Assembly: GCA_964626385.1 (NCBI GenBank)
Contig: CAZVEO010000013.1
Location: 1 to 30,483 of the forward strand
Origin: Scybalousia_A sp964626385
Lineage (GTDB): Bacteria; Bacteroidota; Bacteroidia; Bacteroidales; P3
Direction of reading: 5' to 3'
DNA: 30,483 nucleotides
Part shown: one piece after another, positions 1 through 7,689 of the stretch
How positions within the stretch are numbered: position 1 is the stretch's first letter
Layout of the letters: every line of letters begins with the position of its first letter
Position numbers and translations under genes: made by a program
The notes under the pieces: generated by a model
What the model saw: the letters and a program-made list of their open reading frames with translations, nothing else
What the model was told of the DNA's origin: nothing
Databases searched by the model: none

Positions 1-1
1 A

Positions 2-250
2 AAAGAAATAAACGAGGTAAAACCCCTTAACGAATCCATAGACCAAAATTATAATCTATTTATTCCAGTTGGTGTAACATTTAATTTATTGAAAACAAAT
101 AAAAATATTGTGAAGTTGAGTTGTCTTTATAGACATTCTTTTGACACTGGGACAACAAAATATTTTGGCTCAGAAAAGAAAGATTCTAACTATCCATTTA
201 ACAAACTCGGTTCTTTGTCTTTGACCTTAGGTTGTGCTTTTGGTATTTAA
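2..250 (+). CDS. 3' end of a probable outer-membrane beta-barrel protein (partial)
   Basis: An open frame enters from the left edge and runs 82 codons to a TAA at 248-250. The residues alternate polar and hydrophobic in strand-like stretches (for example NLFIPVGVTFNLL, KLSCLYRHSF, SLSLTLGCAFGI), and the protein ends on a hydrophobic residue after a short amphipathic strand. That is the usual ending of Bacteroidota outer-membrane barrels. No start codon or signal peptide is in the window, so the family cannot be assigned. A strong terminator follows 24 nt after the stop, so this is the last gene of its transcript. The barrel call is an inference from strand pattern only. Confidence 0.5.
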   Translation, partial: KEINEVKPLNESIDQNYNLFIPVGVTFNLLKTNKNIVKLSCLYRHSFDTGTTKYFGSEKKDSNYPFNKLGSLSLTLGCAFGI

Positions 251-273
251 AAAAAATTAAAAATATCTGTATA

Positions 274-310
274 AACGAGGTTGTAAATAATAAAACAACC
301 TCGTTTTTTG
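274..310 (+). terminator. Rho-independent terminator after the left-edge gene
   Basis: A perfect 11-bp stem (274-284 with 295-305, sequence aacgaggttgt and its complement) encloses a 10-nt A-rich loop and is followed directly by a T-rich tract. It lies between the barrel-like gene and rbfA. Confidence 0.85.
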
Positions 311-422
311 TTTTAATAATTTAGGCATGGCACCATAGAAAAAAACATCTGCTTTATATGATTTTTTGATAAAGATTTGTTTAAAGAATAGTATTTTAAA
401 ATCACAATCATAGTTTTTTTTG

Positions 423-430
423 TATTTTTG
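423..430 (+). promoter_or_regulatory. -7 promoter box of rbfA
   Basis: TATTTTTG matches the Bacteroidota sigma-ABfr -7 consensus TAnnTTTG. No good TTTG lies about 20 nt upstream, so only the -7 half is supported. The ATG of rbfA (435) is only 5 nt beyond the box, about where transcription would start, so the mRNA may be leaderless or nearly so. Confidence 0.55.
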
Positions 431-434
431 CAAT

Positions 435-818
435 ATGGAAAACAGAAGAATGGAAAAGATAAACAGACTTATACAAAAGGATTTGTCTGAAATTTTTAGA
501 GAGAGTGCAAAAGAAGAGTTTTTTTCTTCAATGATAACGGTTACAAAAGTCAATGTAACCTCCGACCTTTCGCTTGCAAGAATATATGTAAGTATTTTTG
601 TACCTGCCAATTGTCCTATAGAAATAACCAAAGGAAAAGAAAATCCACAAGCAAAAGAAATAGCCTTATTACAGATAATCAAAGAGAAAAAAGATTATTT
701 GCGTATGATTTTGGCTCAAAGAGAAAGACATCAATTGAGAATCATTCCTGATTTAACCTTTTTCTTAGATGATACTTTGGAATATGCCAAAAGAATAGAT
801 GAGCTTCTAAAAAAATAA
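435..818 (+). CDS. rbfA: Ribosome-binding factor A
   Basis: 127 residues. RbfA is a small KH-fold protein that binds the 30S subunit and helps late maturation of the 5' end of 16S rRNA in the cytoplasm. The N-terminus MENRRMEKINRLIQKDLSEI matches the usual RbfA opening, with a KH-type core (SDLSLARIYVSIF), a basic stretch (LAQRERHQLRIIPDLTFFLD) and the closing DDTLEYAKRIDELL helix. I chose ATG 435 over the in-frame TTG at 420, because the latter would overlap the -7 box and add a tail not seen in the family. An internal ATG at 450 is less likely. It is the first gene of a run with the LolC/E-type permease (27 nt downstream) and cysS. Confidence 0.93.
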   Translation: MENRRMEKINRLIQKDLSEIFRESAKEEFFSSMITVTKVNVTSDLSLARIYVSIFVPANCPIEITKGKENPQAKEIALLQIIKEKKDYLRMILAQRERHQLRIIPDLTFFLDDTLEYAKRIDELLKK

Positions 819-845
819 CGCTTTGCTATTATTACCGATAAGGCA

Positions 846-2081
846 ATGAAATTGAAAAATCTTTTTTTTATAGTTCACAGGTTGTGCTTTTCAAAGAAGA
901 ATAGGGGAATAGTACATACCATTTCTTTGATTTCTTTGATAGGTATTGCTGTGGGGAGTCTTGCTTTGTTGGTTGTTTTGAGTGTTTTCAATGGTTTTAT
1001 CTCTATTGCTGAGGTTATGATGGAAAGGGAAAACCCGCCTTTACTTATACAAGCCTCACAGGGCAAGACATTCTCACAGGGCAAGACATTAGAAATACTT
1101 AAAAATTCTGCTACTCAAGAAAATAATCTTGCTCTTGTGCCTATAGTAGAGCAAACCGCAATGGTAAGTTTTGGACCAAATCAAAGAATAGTAAAACTAA
1201 TAGGTACGACTAACGAATATTTTAAATACAATGCTTTGAATGATAGTTTGTTATTTTTTGATAAAACGAAATTATTTTCTTTAGATACTGATGTTTGTAT
1301 TTTGGGAGTTGGTTTGGCATTTGATCTGGGGTTGCATAGTGGTGCGGAAAAAATGGGTTTAACTCTCAAAATCACTGTACCACAAACCGATAATCAAGAG
1401 GCAACCATAGTGGAGGATATGTTGCAGTATTGTGTGGTAAGATATGCTGGTTGTTATCAAACAAGTTCCGAATTGGATAACGGTTATGTTTTCATAAATA
1501 TAGATAAAGCAAGAGAGTTGCTGGGATATAGTTCTAAGGAAGTAACGGCTTTGTATGATATTCCTAAGCCAAACATAGATAAACAAAATTATGTACAGAG
1601 TAGAAAAAAAATATTAGAGAAAGCAAATAACATAGAGGCAAAAACTCTTTTGGAACAACAAGCCTTATATTTTCGTATAGCAAAGAGTGAGAAATTTGCT
1701 GTTTATGTTATATTGTCTTTCATTCTTTTTATAGCAACCATTAATATACTTTCTTCTTTGATAATACTTTACATTCAAAAACAAAGAATGAATCATATTC
1801 TTAGGGCCTTAGGTTGTACAAAAAGAGATTTGCAAAAAATCTATTTTTATTATGGTATGACTATAAACGTAGTGGGTTGTGTTGTGGGAGTGATATTGGG
1901 TTTGATAATTTGTTTTTTACAACAGAATTTTGGAATAATAAAACTCTCGGGCAGTAGTTTTGTTGTAGATGCTTTTCCTATAAAAGTTTTGTTTTGGGAT
2001 ATAATAAGAATAGTGCTTATAGTGATTTTAATAGGTACTGTAACGATAAGAATAGTGAGTAATAGATTGAAAATAAATTAG
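846..2081 (+). CDS. LolC/LolE-type lipoprotein-releasing ABC transporter permease
   Basis: 411 residues with the FtsX/MacB permease plan. There is an N-terminal membrane helix (about residues 24-50, with ISLIGIAVGSLALLVVLSVF), a long periplasmic domain (about 55-275), then three membrane helices near 285-310, 335-360 and 380-405. Family members work with a LolD-type ATPase to extract lipoproteins from the inner membrane for transfer to LolA. The ATPase is not next to it, which is common in Bacteroidota, where the permease often follows rbfA. The start ATG 846 lies 27 nt after rbfA, and cysS starts 9 nt after its stop, so the three genes are probably one transcript. Length fits LolC/E (about 400 residues). 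LolC versus LolE cannot be told apart here. Confidence 0.85.
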   Translation: MKLKNLFFIVHRLCFSKKNRGIVHTISLISLIGIAVGSLALLVVLSVFNGFISIAEVMMERENPPLLIQASQGKTFSQGKTLEILKNSATQENNLALVPIVEQTAMVSFGPNQRIVKLIGTTNEYFKYNALNDSLLFFDKTKLFSLDTDVCILGVGLAFDLGLHSGAEKMGLTLKITVPQTDNQEATIVEDMLQYCVVRYAGCYQTSSELDNGYVFINIDKARELLGYSSKEVTALYDIPKPNIDKQNYVQSRKKILEKANNIEAKTLLEQQALYFRIAKSEKFAVYVILSFILFIATINILSSLIILYIQKQRMNHILRALGCTKRDLQKIYFYYGMTINVVGCVVGVILGLIICFLQQNFGIIKLSGSSFVVDAFPIKVLFWDIIRIVLIVILIGTVTIRIVSNRLKIN

Positions 2082-2090
2082 TTTTTTTTT

Positions 2091-3572
2091 ATGGAAGCAA
2101 ATAAAAAACTTTCAGTTAGAATATACAATACACTCAGTGGAATGAAAGAGGGTTTTCGTCCTTTGAGTGAGCAAAGAGTTGGAATGTATGTTTGCGGACC
2201 TACTGTCTATGGTGAGGCACATCTTGGACATGCTCGCAGTGCCATAACTTTTGATATAGTTTATAGGGTGTTGAAATATGCTGGTTACAATGTTAGGTAC
2301 GTTAGAAATTTTACCGATGTAGGACATCTTTTAAACGATGCTGATGAGGGTGATGATAAGGTGGAAAAGAAAGCCCTTGCAGAAAATAAAGAACCTCAGG
2401 ATGTTGCTCAATACTATGAGGCAAAATATCTTTGGGCTGTGGATAGTCTTAATTGTTTGCGTCCCAACCTAATGCCTATTGCCTCAGGTCATATAATAGA
2501 ACAAATAGAAATAGTAAAAACATTGTTGGACAAGGGTTTGGCTTATGTTAGTGAAGGTAGCGTTTATTTTGATGTAGAGAAATATGACAATACTGTTAAG
2601 AAATACGGACTGCTTTCTCATAGAACTTTGGAAGATACAAAGGACAATTCTCGAGAACTTGCTGGACAACAAGAAAAACACAATCCTTTTGATTTTGCTC
2701 TTTGGAAAAAAGCACCTAAGGAACACATAATGAAATGGCCGAGTCCTTGGTCAATGGGTTTTCCGGGCTGGCACTTGGAATGTACAGCCATGGGTAAGAA
2801 ATATTTGGGAGAAGAGTTTGATATACATGGAGGAGGTATGGACTTGTTGTTTCCTCACCATGATTGTGAAATTGCTCAAAGTGTAGGAGCTTTTGGCAAA
2901 CTGCCCGCCAAGTATTGGTTACACAACAATATGATAACCATAGAGGGTAGAAAGATGGGCAAGTCCTACAACAATTTTATTACAATAAGCGAAATGTTTT
3001 CTGGTCAGCACCATCTTTTACAAAAAGCCTACTCTCCTATGACCATAAGGTTTTTTATGCTTATGGCTCATTATCGCAGTACTTTGGATTTTTCCAACGA
3101 GGCTTTGATTGCTTCTGAGAAGGGGTTTGCTCGTTTGATAGAGGCAAAAAAGAAAATCTCTTCTTTGCCCGAGAGCAAGGACACTTCTTTTGATTTAAAG
3201 AAGATAATGGAAAATGCCATAGATGCTTTGCTTGACGATTTTAATACTCCGATTTGTATTGCAAATTTGTTTGAACTTTGCAAACATATCAACAGCGTTG
3301 CAGACAAGAAAGCAACCATAAGCAAAGAGGACAAACAATATTTGCAAGATAATTTCAATACTATTTGCAATGAGGTTTTGGGCTTAAAGGAGGACAATTC
3401 TTCCTCTGATAGCAAGGTAATAGAGGGTTTAATGTCTTTGATACTTGAAATGAGAAAAACATCGAGAGAACAAAAAGATTATGCCACTTCGGACAAAATA
3501 CGCGATGCTCTTAAAACAGTAGGTATTGAAATAAAAGACTCCAAAGAAGGAGCAGAGTGGAGAGTTTTGTAA
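2091..3572 (+). CDS. cysS: Cysteinyl-tRNA synthetase
   Basis: 493 residues, a class I aminoacyl-tRNA synthetase charging tRNA-Cys. Visible are the GMYVCGPTVYGEAHLGHARS block with the zinc-ligand Cys35 and the HIGH-type HLGH (44-47); GWHLECTAM and FDIHGGGMDLLFPHH, which carry further zinc ligands; and the KMSKS-type loop as KMGKS (288-292). The C-terminal region has the helical anticodon-binding domain, with a SREQKDYATSDKIRDAL segment typical of CysS. The usual HHxNE reads HHDCE here, a conservative oddity. It starts 9 nt after the permease stop and is the third gene of the rbfA run. Confidence 0.97.
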   Translation: MEANKKLSVRIYNTLSGMKEGFRPLSEQRVGMYVCGPTVYGEAHLGHARSAITFDIVYRVLKYAGYNVRYVRNFTDVGHLLNDADEGDDKVEKKALAENKEPQDVAQYYEAKYLWAVDSLNCLRPNLMPIASGHIIEQIEIVKTLLDKGLAYVSEGSVYFDVEKYDNTVKKYGLLSHRTLEDTKDNSRELAGQQEKHNPFDFALWKKAPKEHIMKWPSPWSMGFPGWHLECTAMGKKYLGEEFDIHGGGMDLLFPHHDCEIAQSVGAFGKLPAKYWLHNNMITIEGRKMGKSYNNFITISEMFSGQHHLLQKAYSPMTIRFFMLMAHYRSTLDFSNEALIASEKGFARLIEAKKKISSLPESKDTSFDLKKIMENAIDALLDDFNTPICIANLFELCKHINSVADKKATISKEDKQYLQDNFNTICNEVLGLKEDNSSSDSKVIEGLMSLILEMRKTSREQKDYATSDKIRDALKTVGIEIKDSKEGAEWRVL

Positions 3573-3642
3573 CTTATCAAAATCAAAGCCGTAAAAGAAA
3601 AATAGAGAGAGACCTGTAAAATAAAAGCGGGGAAGATGTAAA

Positions 3643-4839
3643 ATGAAATATATTAGGCTTATAGCAGTATTTTTGTTTTTTTTTGCCTTTGGATTAAAGG
3701 CACAAAACTCTATTTTGCAAAATATTATTAGTAATATAAGTGCTGATTCCATAAAGTACAATGTTGAGGTTTTGGAAAGTTTTCCTTCGCGTTTCTTTTT
3801 TTCTGATTATCAAAGGCAGGTAGCTTTTTATTTAAAAGATAGGATGCAAGCTTATGGTTTTGAGGTAGAGGTAGATTCTTTTTATGTGCAAGACCTTTAT
3901 ATTTTGACAAGTGTGCCTATGAATAGTGGTTGGGCTTATAATGTACTTTGCCTCAAAAAAGGCAAGAACAACGCAAAGGATAAAAGCCTGTTTCTTGCTT
4001 CGCACTATGATTGTATTTCCAATAGGGAAGAGAATTTCTTTGATTACGAACACTTTGCTCCGGGAGCGGACGACAATGCTTCGGGTGTGGCTACTTTGTT
4101 GGAGTTGGCTCGCCTTTGGCAGCAAAGCAATATCAGCTCAGAGTATAATTTAAGGATAGAATTTTATGCTGGTGAGGAATTGAATTTTGTGGGTAGCAAT
4201 TACAGGCTTCATCAAATGGCAGAAACATGGGCTATTGATGTTTTGGCAATGATAAATTTGGATATGGTGGGTTATAATCACAGCGATACCTTAAACCTTA
4301 ATTATTATGACAATTCTCAAGACCTAACTCTTAAAGCCATAGATAATACTTTGCTTTACTCCGACCTTATTCCTTGTTTGGATACTGAATTCAGAGAGCG
4401 TTCTGATTCATGGGTTTTTTATACTTGGGGTCTAAAGGCTTTGTTTCTTACCGAGCATGATTTTTCTCCTTATTATCATACTTTGCAAGATAGCAGTAAA
4501 TATTTGGACTATAATTATATGAAAAAAGTTTGTGGTGTTACTTTGTCTCTTGCTTTTGATTTGTTGGAATCTGAGGTTGTTTCCGTATGTTTGCAAGAAA
4601 TAGAGGAAATAAAAATCATAGAGTTTAACAACGACAAAATAACCATACAAATACCAAACACCTACAGCAAAGGAGATAATATTTTTATTGTAGATAATTA
4701 TGGTCGTACCATAAGAGTGCAAACACAAATCACAAACAAACAAATCTCTATAGATATTTCAAAATTAAAGACAGGAATATATACATTGTTGATTTATAAC
4801 GATAAAGAAAAGTATACAAAACGTTTTCTCAAGTTATAA
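3643..4839 (+). CDS. Secreted M28-family aminopeptidase with type IX sorting domain
   Basis: 398 residues. A signal peptide (MKYIRLIAVFLFFFAFGLKA) is followed by a di-zinc M28 peptidase domain at about 35-315. Expected ligands and catalytic residues are present: His121 (ASHYDC), Asp144 (GADDNASG), Glu178-Glu179 (FYAGEEL), Asp207 (NLDMVG) and His279 (PYYHT). Residues about 325-398 form a beta-rich tail (IFIVDNYGRTIR ... LKTGIYTLLIYNDKEKYTKR) matching the type A C-terminal sorting domain of the type IX secretion system. The enzyme is therefore probably carried across the outer membrane and released or surface-anchored. Family members remove N-terminal residues from peptides. It precedes the S46 peptidase by 48 nt, and the two may share a transcript and a peptide-feeding role. 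Confidence 0.9.
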   Translation: MKYIRLIAVFLFFFAFGLKAQNSILQNIISNISADSIKYNVEVLESFPSRFFFSDYQRQVAFYLKDRMQAYGFEVEVDSFYVQDLYILTSVPMNSGWAYNVLCLKKGKNNAKDKSLFLASHYDCISNREENFFDYEHFAPGADDNASGVATLLELARLWQQSNISSEYNLRIEFYAGEELNFVGSNYRLHQMAETWAIDVLAMINLDMVGYNHSDTLNLNYYDNSQDLTLKAIDNTLLYSDLIPCLDTEFRERSDSWVFYTWGLKALFLTEHDFSPYYHTLQDSSKYLDYNYMKKVCGVTLSLAFDLLESEVVSVCLQEIEEIKIIEFNNDKITIQIPNTYSKGDNIFIVDNYGRTIRVQTQITNKQISIDISKLKTGIYTLLIYNDKEKYTKRFLKL

Positions 4840-4887
4840 AAAAGAAAAATAGGATAATAATTAATCATTTAACAAATAATTTTTTTT

Positions 4888-7047
4888 ATGAAAAAACTTA
4901 GTTTATTGTTGTTGGCAATCTTGGTTATGACAACCTCTCTATTTGCCACTCCAAAGAAGACTCCTCCACCAGATGAGGGTATGTGGTTGCCTATGTTTTT
5001 TAAGCAACTGAATTATGAGGATATGCAAAAACTTGGCTTGCAACTTTCAGCCGAAGAGCTTTATTCCTTTAACAACTCTTCTTTGAAAGATGCAATAGTA
5101 CAAATGGGACAATTCTGTACTGGTGAAATGGTATCGGAAAAAGGTTTGATGTTTACCAACCATCATTGCGGTTATGATGCCATTGCAGGAGCCTCTACCA
5201 TAGAGCATGATTATCTTACCAATGGTTTTTGGGCTGAGAGTTATGAGCAGGAAATACCTATTGAGGGACTTTATGTTTCTTTTCTTCGTCAGATGTATGA
5301 TGTAACGGCTGAAGTTTTGGGAAGCCATGTAAAAGACCTTAATAAAAGTAAATGGCAAGATGAATATCAAGAAAAGATAGACGAGTTAAAAGTACGCTAT
5401 TCTGAGGAAGGAAAATATAGAGTAGAGGTTAAGTCTTTCTTTGAAGGAAATGAGTATTACTTGTTTGTTTATGAGCAGTTTAATGATGTACGCCTTGTAG
5501 GTGCGCCTCCTTCTTCCATAGGCAAATTTGGAGGAGATACTGACAATTGGATGTGGCCAAGACATACGGGAGATTTTTCTATTTTCCGTGTTTATGCAGA
5601 TAAGGACAACAACCCTGCCGCTTATTCCAAAGACAATGTACCATACAAACCAAAACACTACTTGCCTGTTAGTATAGCAGGAGTGGAGAAGAATGATTTT
5701 GCTATGATTTGGGGCTATCCGGGTACGACAGAAAGATATATGACCTCTTACGAGGTGGAAACCACTTTGAATATAACCAACCCTGCAATAGTAAAGGCTG
5801 GTGATTATATGCTTCCTGTTATGAAAAAGAATATGGATAGAGATAATGCTGTACGTCTAAAATATGCCTCTGATTATGCTTCTATGATGAATATGTGGAA
5901 AAACAAGCAAGGAGAGTCACGTGGCTTGAAACGTTTGCGTGTTTATGACAAAAAGAAAAACATAGAGGACGACCTAAATCAATGGATAGCCAAAGATGAA
6001 AGTAGAAGCCAATACGCTGATGTTATTAAAGATATCAGTACTTCTACTAAAGAATTAAGTAATACATCTTCTACTCAAGTTTCTTGGTATCACAATCTTG
6101 GGCTTTATATGAGTCAACGCTCTATGCTTGCTCTTCGCACCTATATGATGTTTATGGTTGGTGAGGCTATGTTTGGTGAGGATTATTTGGAATTGGTAAA
6201 AGAACAAGGCACTGAACATTTTGCCAAATATGACCAACAGACTGAAAAAGAGTTGTTTGCTGCTTTTGTAAAAATGGAAACAGAATTGCCTGAACAGTAT
6301 ATAAGCGATAATATTAAGGAATTTAGAAAACTAATAGCAAAAGAGGGCGGAGTAGAGAAATACGTTGAAAAAGTTTTCAAAAAATCTGTTTTTGGTAGCG
6401 AAGAAAGTTTTGTTAAGTTTATGAAAAAACCTAACGCTAAAAAACTTTCAAAGGACCCAATGGTAGCCTTTGTTATGGCTATTTATGCAGAGTTGACAGG
6501 TGGTGAAGATGTACTTGCAACTCAAAAGCTACAAGATGCAAGACAAAATTTTGTACAAGCCCTTAGAGAGATGAATCCTAATCTTGTGCGTTACCCAGAT
6601 GCAAACTTTACTTTGCGTATGACCTACGGAAAGGTTTTGGACTACTATCCTGCAGATGCTGTTCACTATGATTTTGTTACTACTATAGATGGTATAATGG
6701 AAAAAGAAGACCCAACAAATGATGAGTTTATAGTACCAGCCAAATTAAAAGATTTGTATAATATGAAAGACTATGGTCAATATGCTGATAAAAATGGCAA
6801 TATGACCGTATGTTTTTTGACCGATAACGATATTACAGGAGGAAACTCTGGCTCTCCTGTTATCAATGGTAAGGGTGAATTGATAGGTTTGGCTTTTGAC
6901 GGCAATTGGGAAGCCATGAGCGGTGATATTGCTTTTGAACCAGAATTGCAAAGAACTATTTGCGTTGATGCTCGTTACGTGTTGTTTATAATAGACAAAT
7001 TTGCGGGTAGCAAACGCTTGATAGAAGAATTAAAAATTGTTAAGTAG
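4888..7047 (+). CDS. dpp7: S46-family dipeptidyl-peptidase, DPP7-like
   Basis: 719 residues with an N-terminal signal peptide (cleavage near ATP, residue 20-21). S46 enzymes are periplasmic serine dipeptidyl-peptidases with a chymotrypsin-like fold and an inserted helical domain. The catalytic His lies in FTNHHCGYDA (His92/93), the Asp region in GGDTDNWMWPRHTGDF, and the catalytic Ser is Ser654 in GGNSGSPV. The residue after FD in GLAFDGNWEAM is Gly672. In characterised S46 enzymes Gly at this position goes with hydrophobic-P1 DPP7 and Arg with acidic-P1 DPP11, so DPP7 specificity is inferred. Length fits the family (about 700-720). There is no type IX tail, unlike the M28 neighbour. The gene ends before a perfect 38-bp palindromic terminator. 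Confidence 0.93.
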   Translation: MKKLSLLLLAILVMTTSLFATPKKTPPPDEGMWLPMFFKQLNYEDMQKLGLQLSAEELYSFNNSSLKDAIVQMGQFCTGEMVSEKGLMFTNHHCGYDAIAGASTIEHDYLTNGFWAESYEQEIPIEGLYVSFLRQMYDVTAEVLGSHVKDLNKSKWQDEYQEKIDELKVRYSEEGKYRVEVKSFFEGNEYYLFVYEQFNDVRLVGAPPSSIGKFGGDTDNWMWPRHTGDFSIFRVYADKDNNPAAYSKDNVPYKPKHYLPVSIAGVEKNDFAMIWGYPGTTERYMTSYEVETTLNITNPAIVKAGDYMLPVMKKNMDRDNAVRLKYASDYASMMNMWKNKQGESRGLKRLRVYDKKKNIEDDLNQWIAKDESRSQYADVIKDISTSTKELSNTSSTQVSWYHNLGLYMSQRSMLALRTYMMFMVGEAMFGEDYLELVKEQGTEHFAKYDQQTEKELFAAFVKMETELPEQYISDNIKEFRKLIAKEGGVEKYVEKVFKKSVFGSEESFVKFMKKPNAKKLSKDPMVAFVMAIYAELTGGEDVLATQKLQDARQNFVQALREMNPNLVRYPDANFTLRMTYGKVLDYYPADAVHYDFVTTIDGIMEKEDPTNDEFIVPAKLKDLYNMKDYGQYADKNGNMTVCFLTDNDITGGNSGSPVINGKGELIGLAFDGNWEAMSGDIAFEPELQRTICVDARYVLFIIDKFAGSKRLIEELKIVK

Positions 7048-7074
7048 TTTTATAAAATTCAAAAAAAATTCATG

Positions 7075-7112
7075 CGAAAAAAACCGAAAAAATATTTTTT
7101 CGGTTTTTTTCG
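7075..7112. terminator. Perfect 38-bp palindrome, bidirectional terminator
   Basis: The two 19-base arms (7075-7093 and 7094-7112) are exact reverse complements with no spacer: an A-run, CCG, an A-run, then the mirror image. With a T-run in the 3' arm on either strand it can end the S46 transcript (plus) and any leftward transcript from the promoter at 7397-7428. Confidence 0.8.
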
Positions 7113-7265
7113 TAAATACCTATTTAAAAGTCAAAAATAAGGGTGCAACTATTGATTATCAGCGAGTTAACCTTTTTAGGGTGGTCAAAATTGGGCATTT
7201 TTCTTGAAAATCAGCGGTTTCGAGAGGTTTTTTGAAGAAAAATTTTTCTTTAAGCGGATTTTACA
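7113..7265. repeat. Dispersed intergenic repeat, copy 1
   Basis: 153 bases that align without gaps to 30331-30483 with 13 mismatches by my hand count (about 91% identity). The best-kept part runs from gggcatttttcttgaaaatc to the end and contains the 16-bp palindrome aagaaaaatttttctt. No convincing open frame fits both copies. The repeat may continue right of 7265, but the second copy is cut by the window edge. Confidence 0.85.
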
Positions 7266-7289
7266 AAAATGAATCTTCGTTTTATTTCG

Positions 7290-7327
7290 ACGAATCTTCG
7301 TTTCGAGAAATCGAAACGAAGATTCGT
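7290..7327. repeat. 17-bp perfect inverted repeat with tetraloop
   Basis: Arms 7290-7306 and 7311-7327 (left arm acgaatcttcgtttcga) are exact complements around gaaa, a GNRA-type tetraloop on the plus strand. TTTTTA follows on the plus strand. A partial direct copy of the left arm (gaatcttcgttt) sits just upstream at 7271-7282. It could be a terminator or a structural element of the candidate RNA. Confidence 0.75.
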
Positions 7328-7396
7328 TTTTATTGATTATCAGGTAGTTATAAGGGTAAAAAATGAGGTTTTTGTGGTAGGTATCTTTTTCTCTTA

Positions 7397-7428
7397 CAAA
7401 GTTACGAACATTTTTTGACCTGACCAAA
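7397..7428 (-). promoter_or_regulatory. Complete Bacteroidota promoter facing left
   Basis: Read on the minus strand, TTTG (7428-7425), 20 nt, then TAACTTTG (7404-7397): a full match to the -33/-7 consensus with ideal spacing. No gene begins downstream on that strand, so it must drive a non-coding transcript, be decayed, or be part of the repeat. Confidence 0.6.
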
Positions 7429-7529
7429 CGCGTGAACGTTTTTATTTTGTAACTTATTGATTTCCAGTAAACCGTTTTTTTGTTTTTTTTTGTTATTTTT
7501 TTTCGTTTTTTATAAGTTTTGATAAGTTA

Positions 7530-7685
7530 CAGGCACAGCCTGTCTTATAAGGGCACAGCCCTTACTTTAAGGGTTAGCATAGGTTATTATGAGTTGTGAT
7601 AGGGCAAAGCCACAGGCTGTTTTATAAGGGCGAAGCCGTTAAAAAAAAAGTAGAGGCTTTGCCCGTATAGAACAGGCTCAGCCTG
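7530..7685. repeat. Cluster of GGCnnnGCC mini-hairpins
   Basis: Six short hairpin or half-hairpin units in about 155 bases: caggcacagcctg (7530-7542), aagggcacagccctt (7549-7563), gggcaaagcc (7602-7611), gggcgaagcc (7628-7637), ggctttgccc (7655-7664) and caggctcagcctg (7673-7685). They are mixed with GTTAGCATAGGTTA-type words. The same elements occur at 26393-26488. Confidence 0.75.
7673..7685 (-). terminator. Possible terminator hairpin of the serpin-like gene
   Basis: caggctcagcctg forms a 5-bp GC-rich hairpin starting 5 nt past the stop codon of the minus-strand lipoprotein gene. No U-tract follows at once, so termination is only suggested. The last codons of that gene are themselves made of repeat-type sequence (ataagttaacataagtt on the minus strand). 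Confidence 0.35.
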
Positions 7686-7689
7686 CAAC

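Larger units (their letters stand above)
7085..7392 (-). ncRNA. Candidate small RNA transcribed leftward through the repeat
   Basis: A textbook promoter on the minus strand (7397-7428) would start a transcript near 7390. It would cross the 17-bp GAAA/TTTC hairpin (7290-7327) and the whole of repeat copy 1, then meet the palindromic terminator at 7075-7112. The expected product is about 300 nt with strong structure and no credible coding frame. This is inferred from promoter, hairpin and terminator only, and both ends are approximate. Confidence 0.3.
7048..7689. other. Repeat-rich non-coding region between convergent genes
   Basis: 642 bases without a convincing gene. From left to right it holds a 38-bp palindromic terminator (7075-7112), copy 1 of a dispersed repeat (7113-7265), a long GAAA-loop hairpin (7290-7327), a complete minus-strand promoter (7397-7428), an AT-rich stretch (about 7430-7525) and a cluster of GGCnnnGCC mini-hairpins (7530-7685). 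The phrase attgattatcag occurs twice (near 7151 and 7331), so the region also has internal repetition. Confidence 0.85.

Noticed and set aside
3071..3415. Long antisense frame within cysS (and similar ones in ileS, the M28 gene, spoT and others)
   Set aside because: They lie opposite strongly conserved genes, lack recognisable motifs and promoters, and are expected as shadows.
7185..7427. 80-residue open frame on the minus strand over repeat copy 1
   Set aside because: It starts upstream of the mapped promoter's expected start site, is very Lys/Asn/Phe-rich as random AT-rich sequence would be, and shows no family motif.
7530..7685. CRISPR-like array from regularly placed short palindromes
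   Set aside because: The units are only 9-15 bases, vary in their centre and spacing, and there are no cas genes or spacers of even length.
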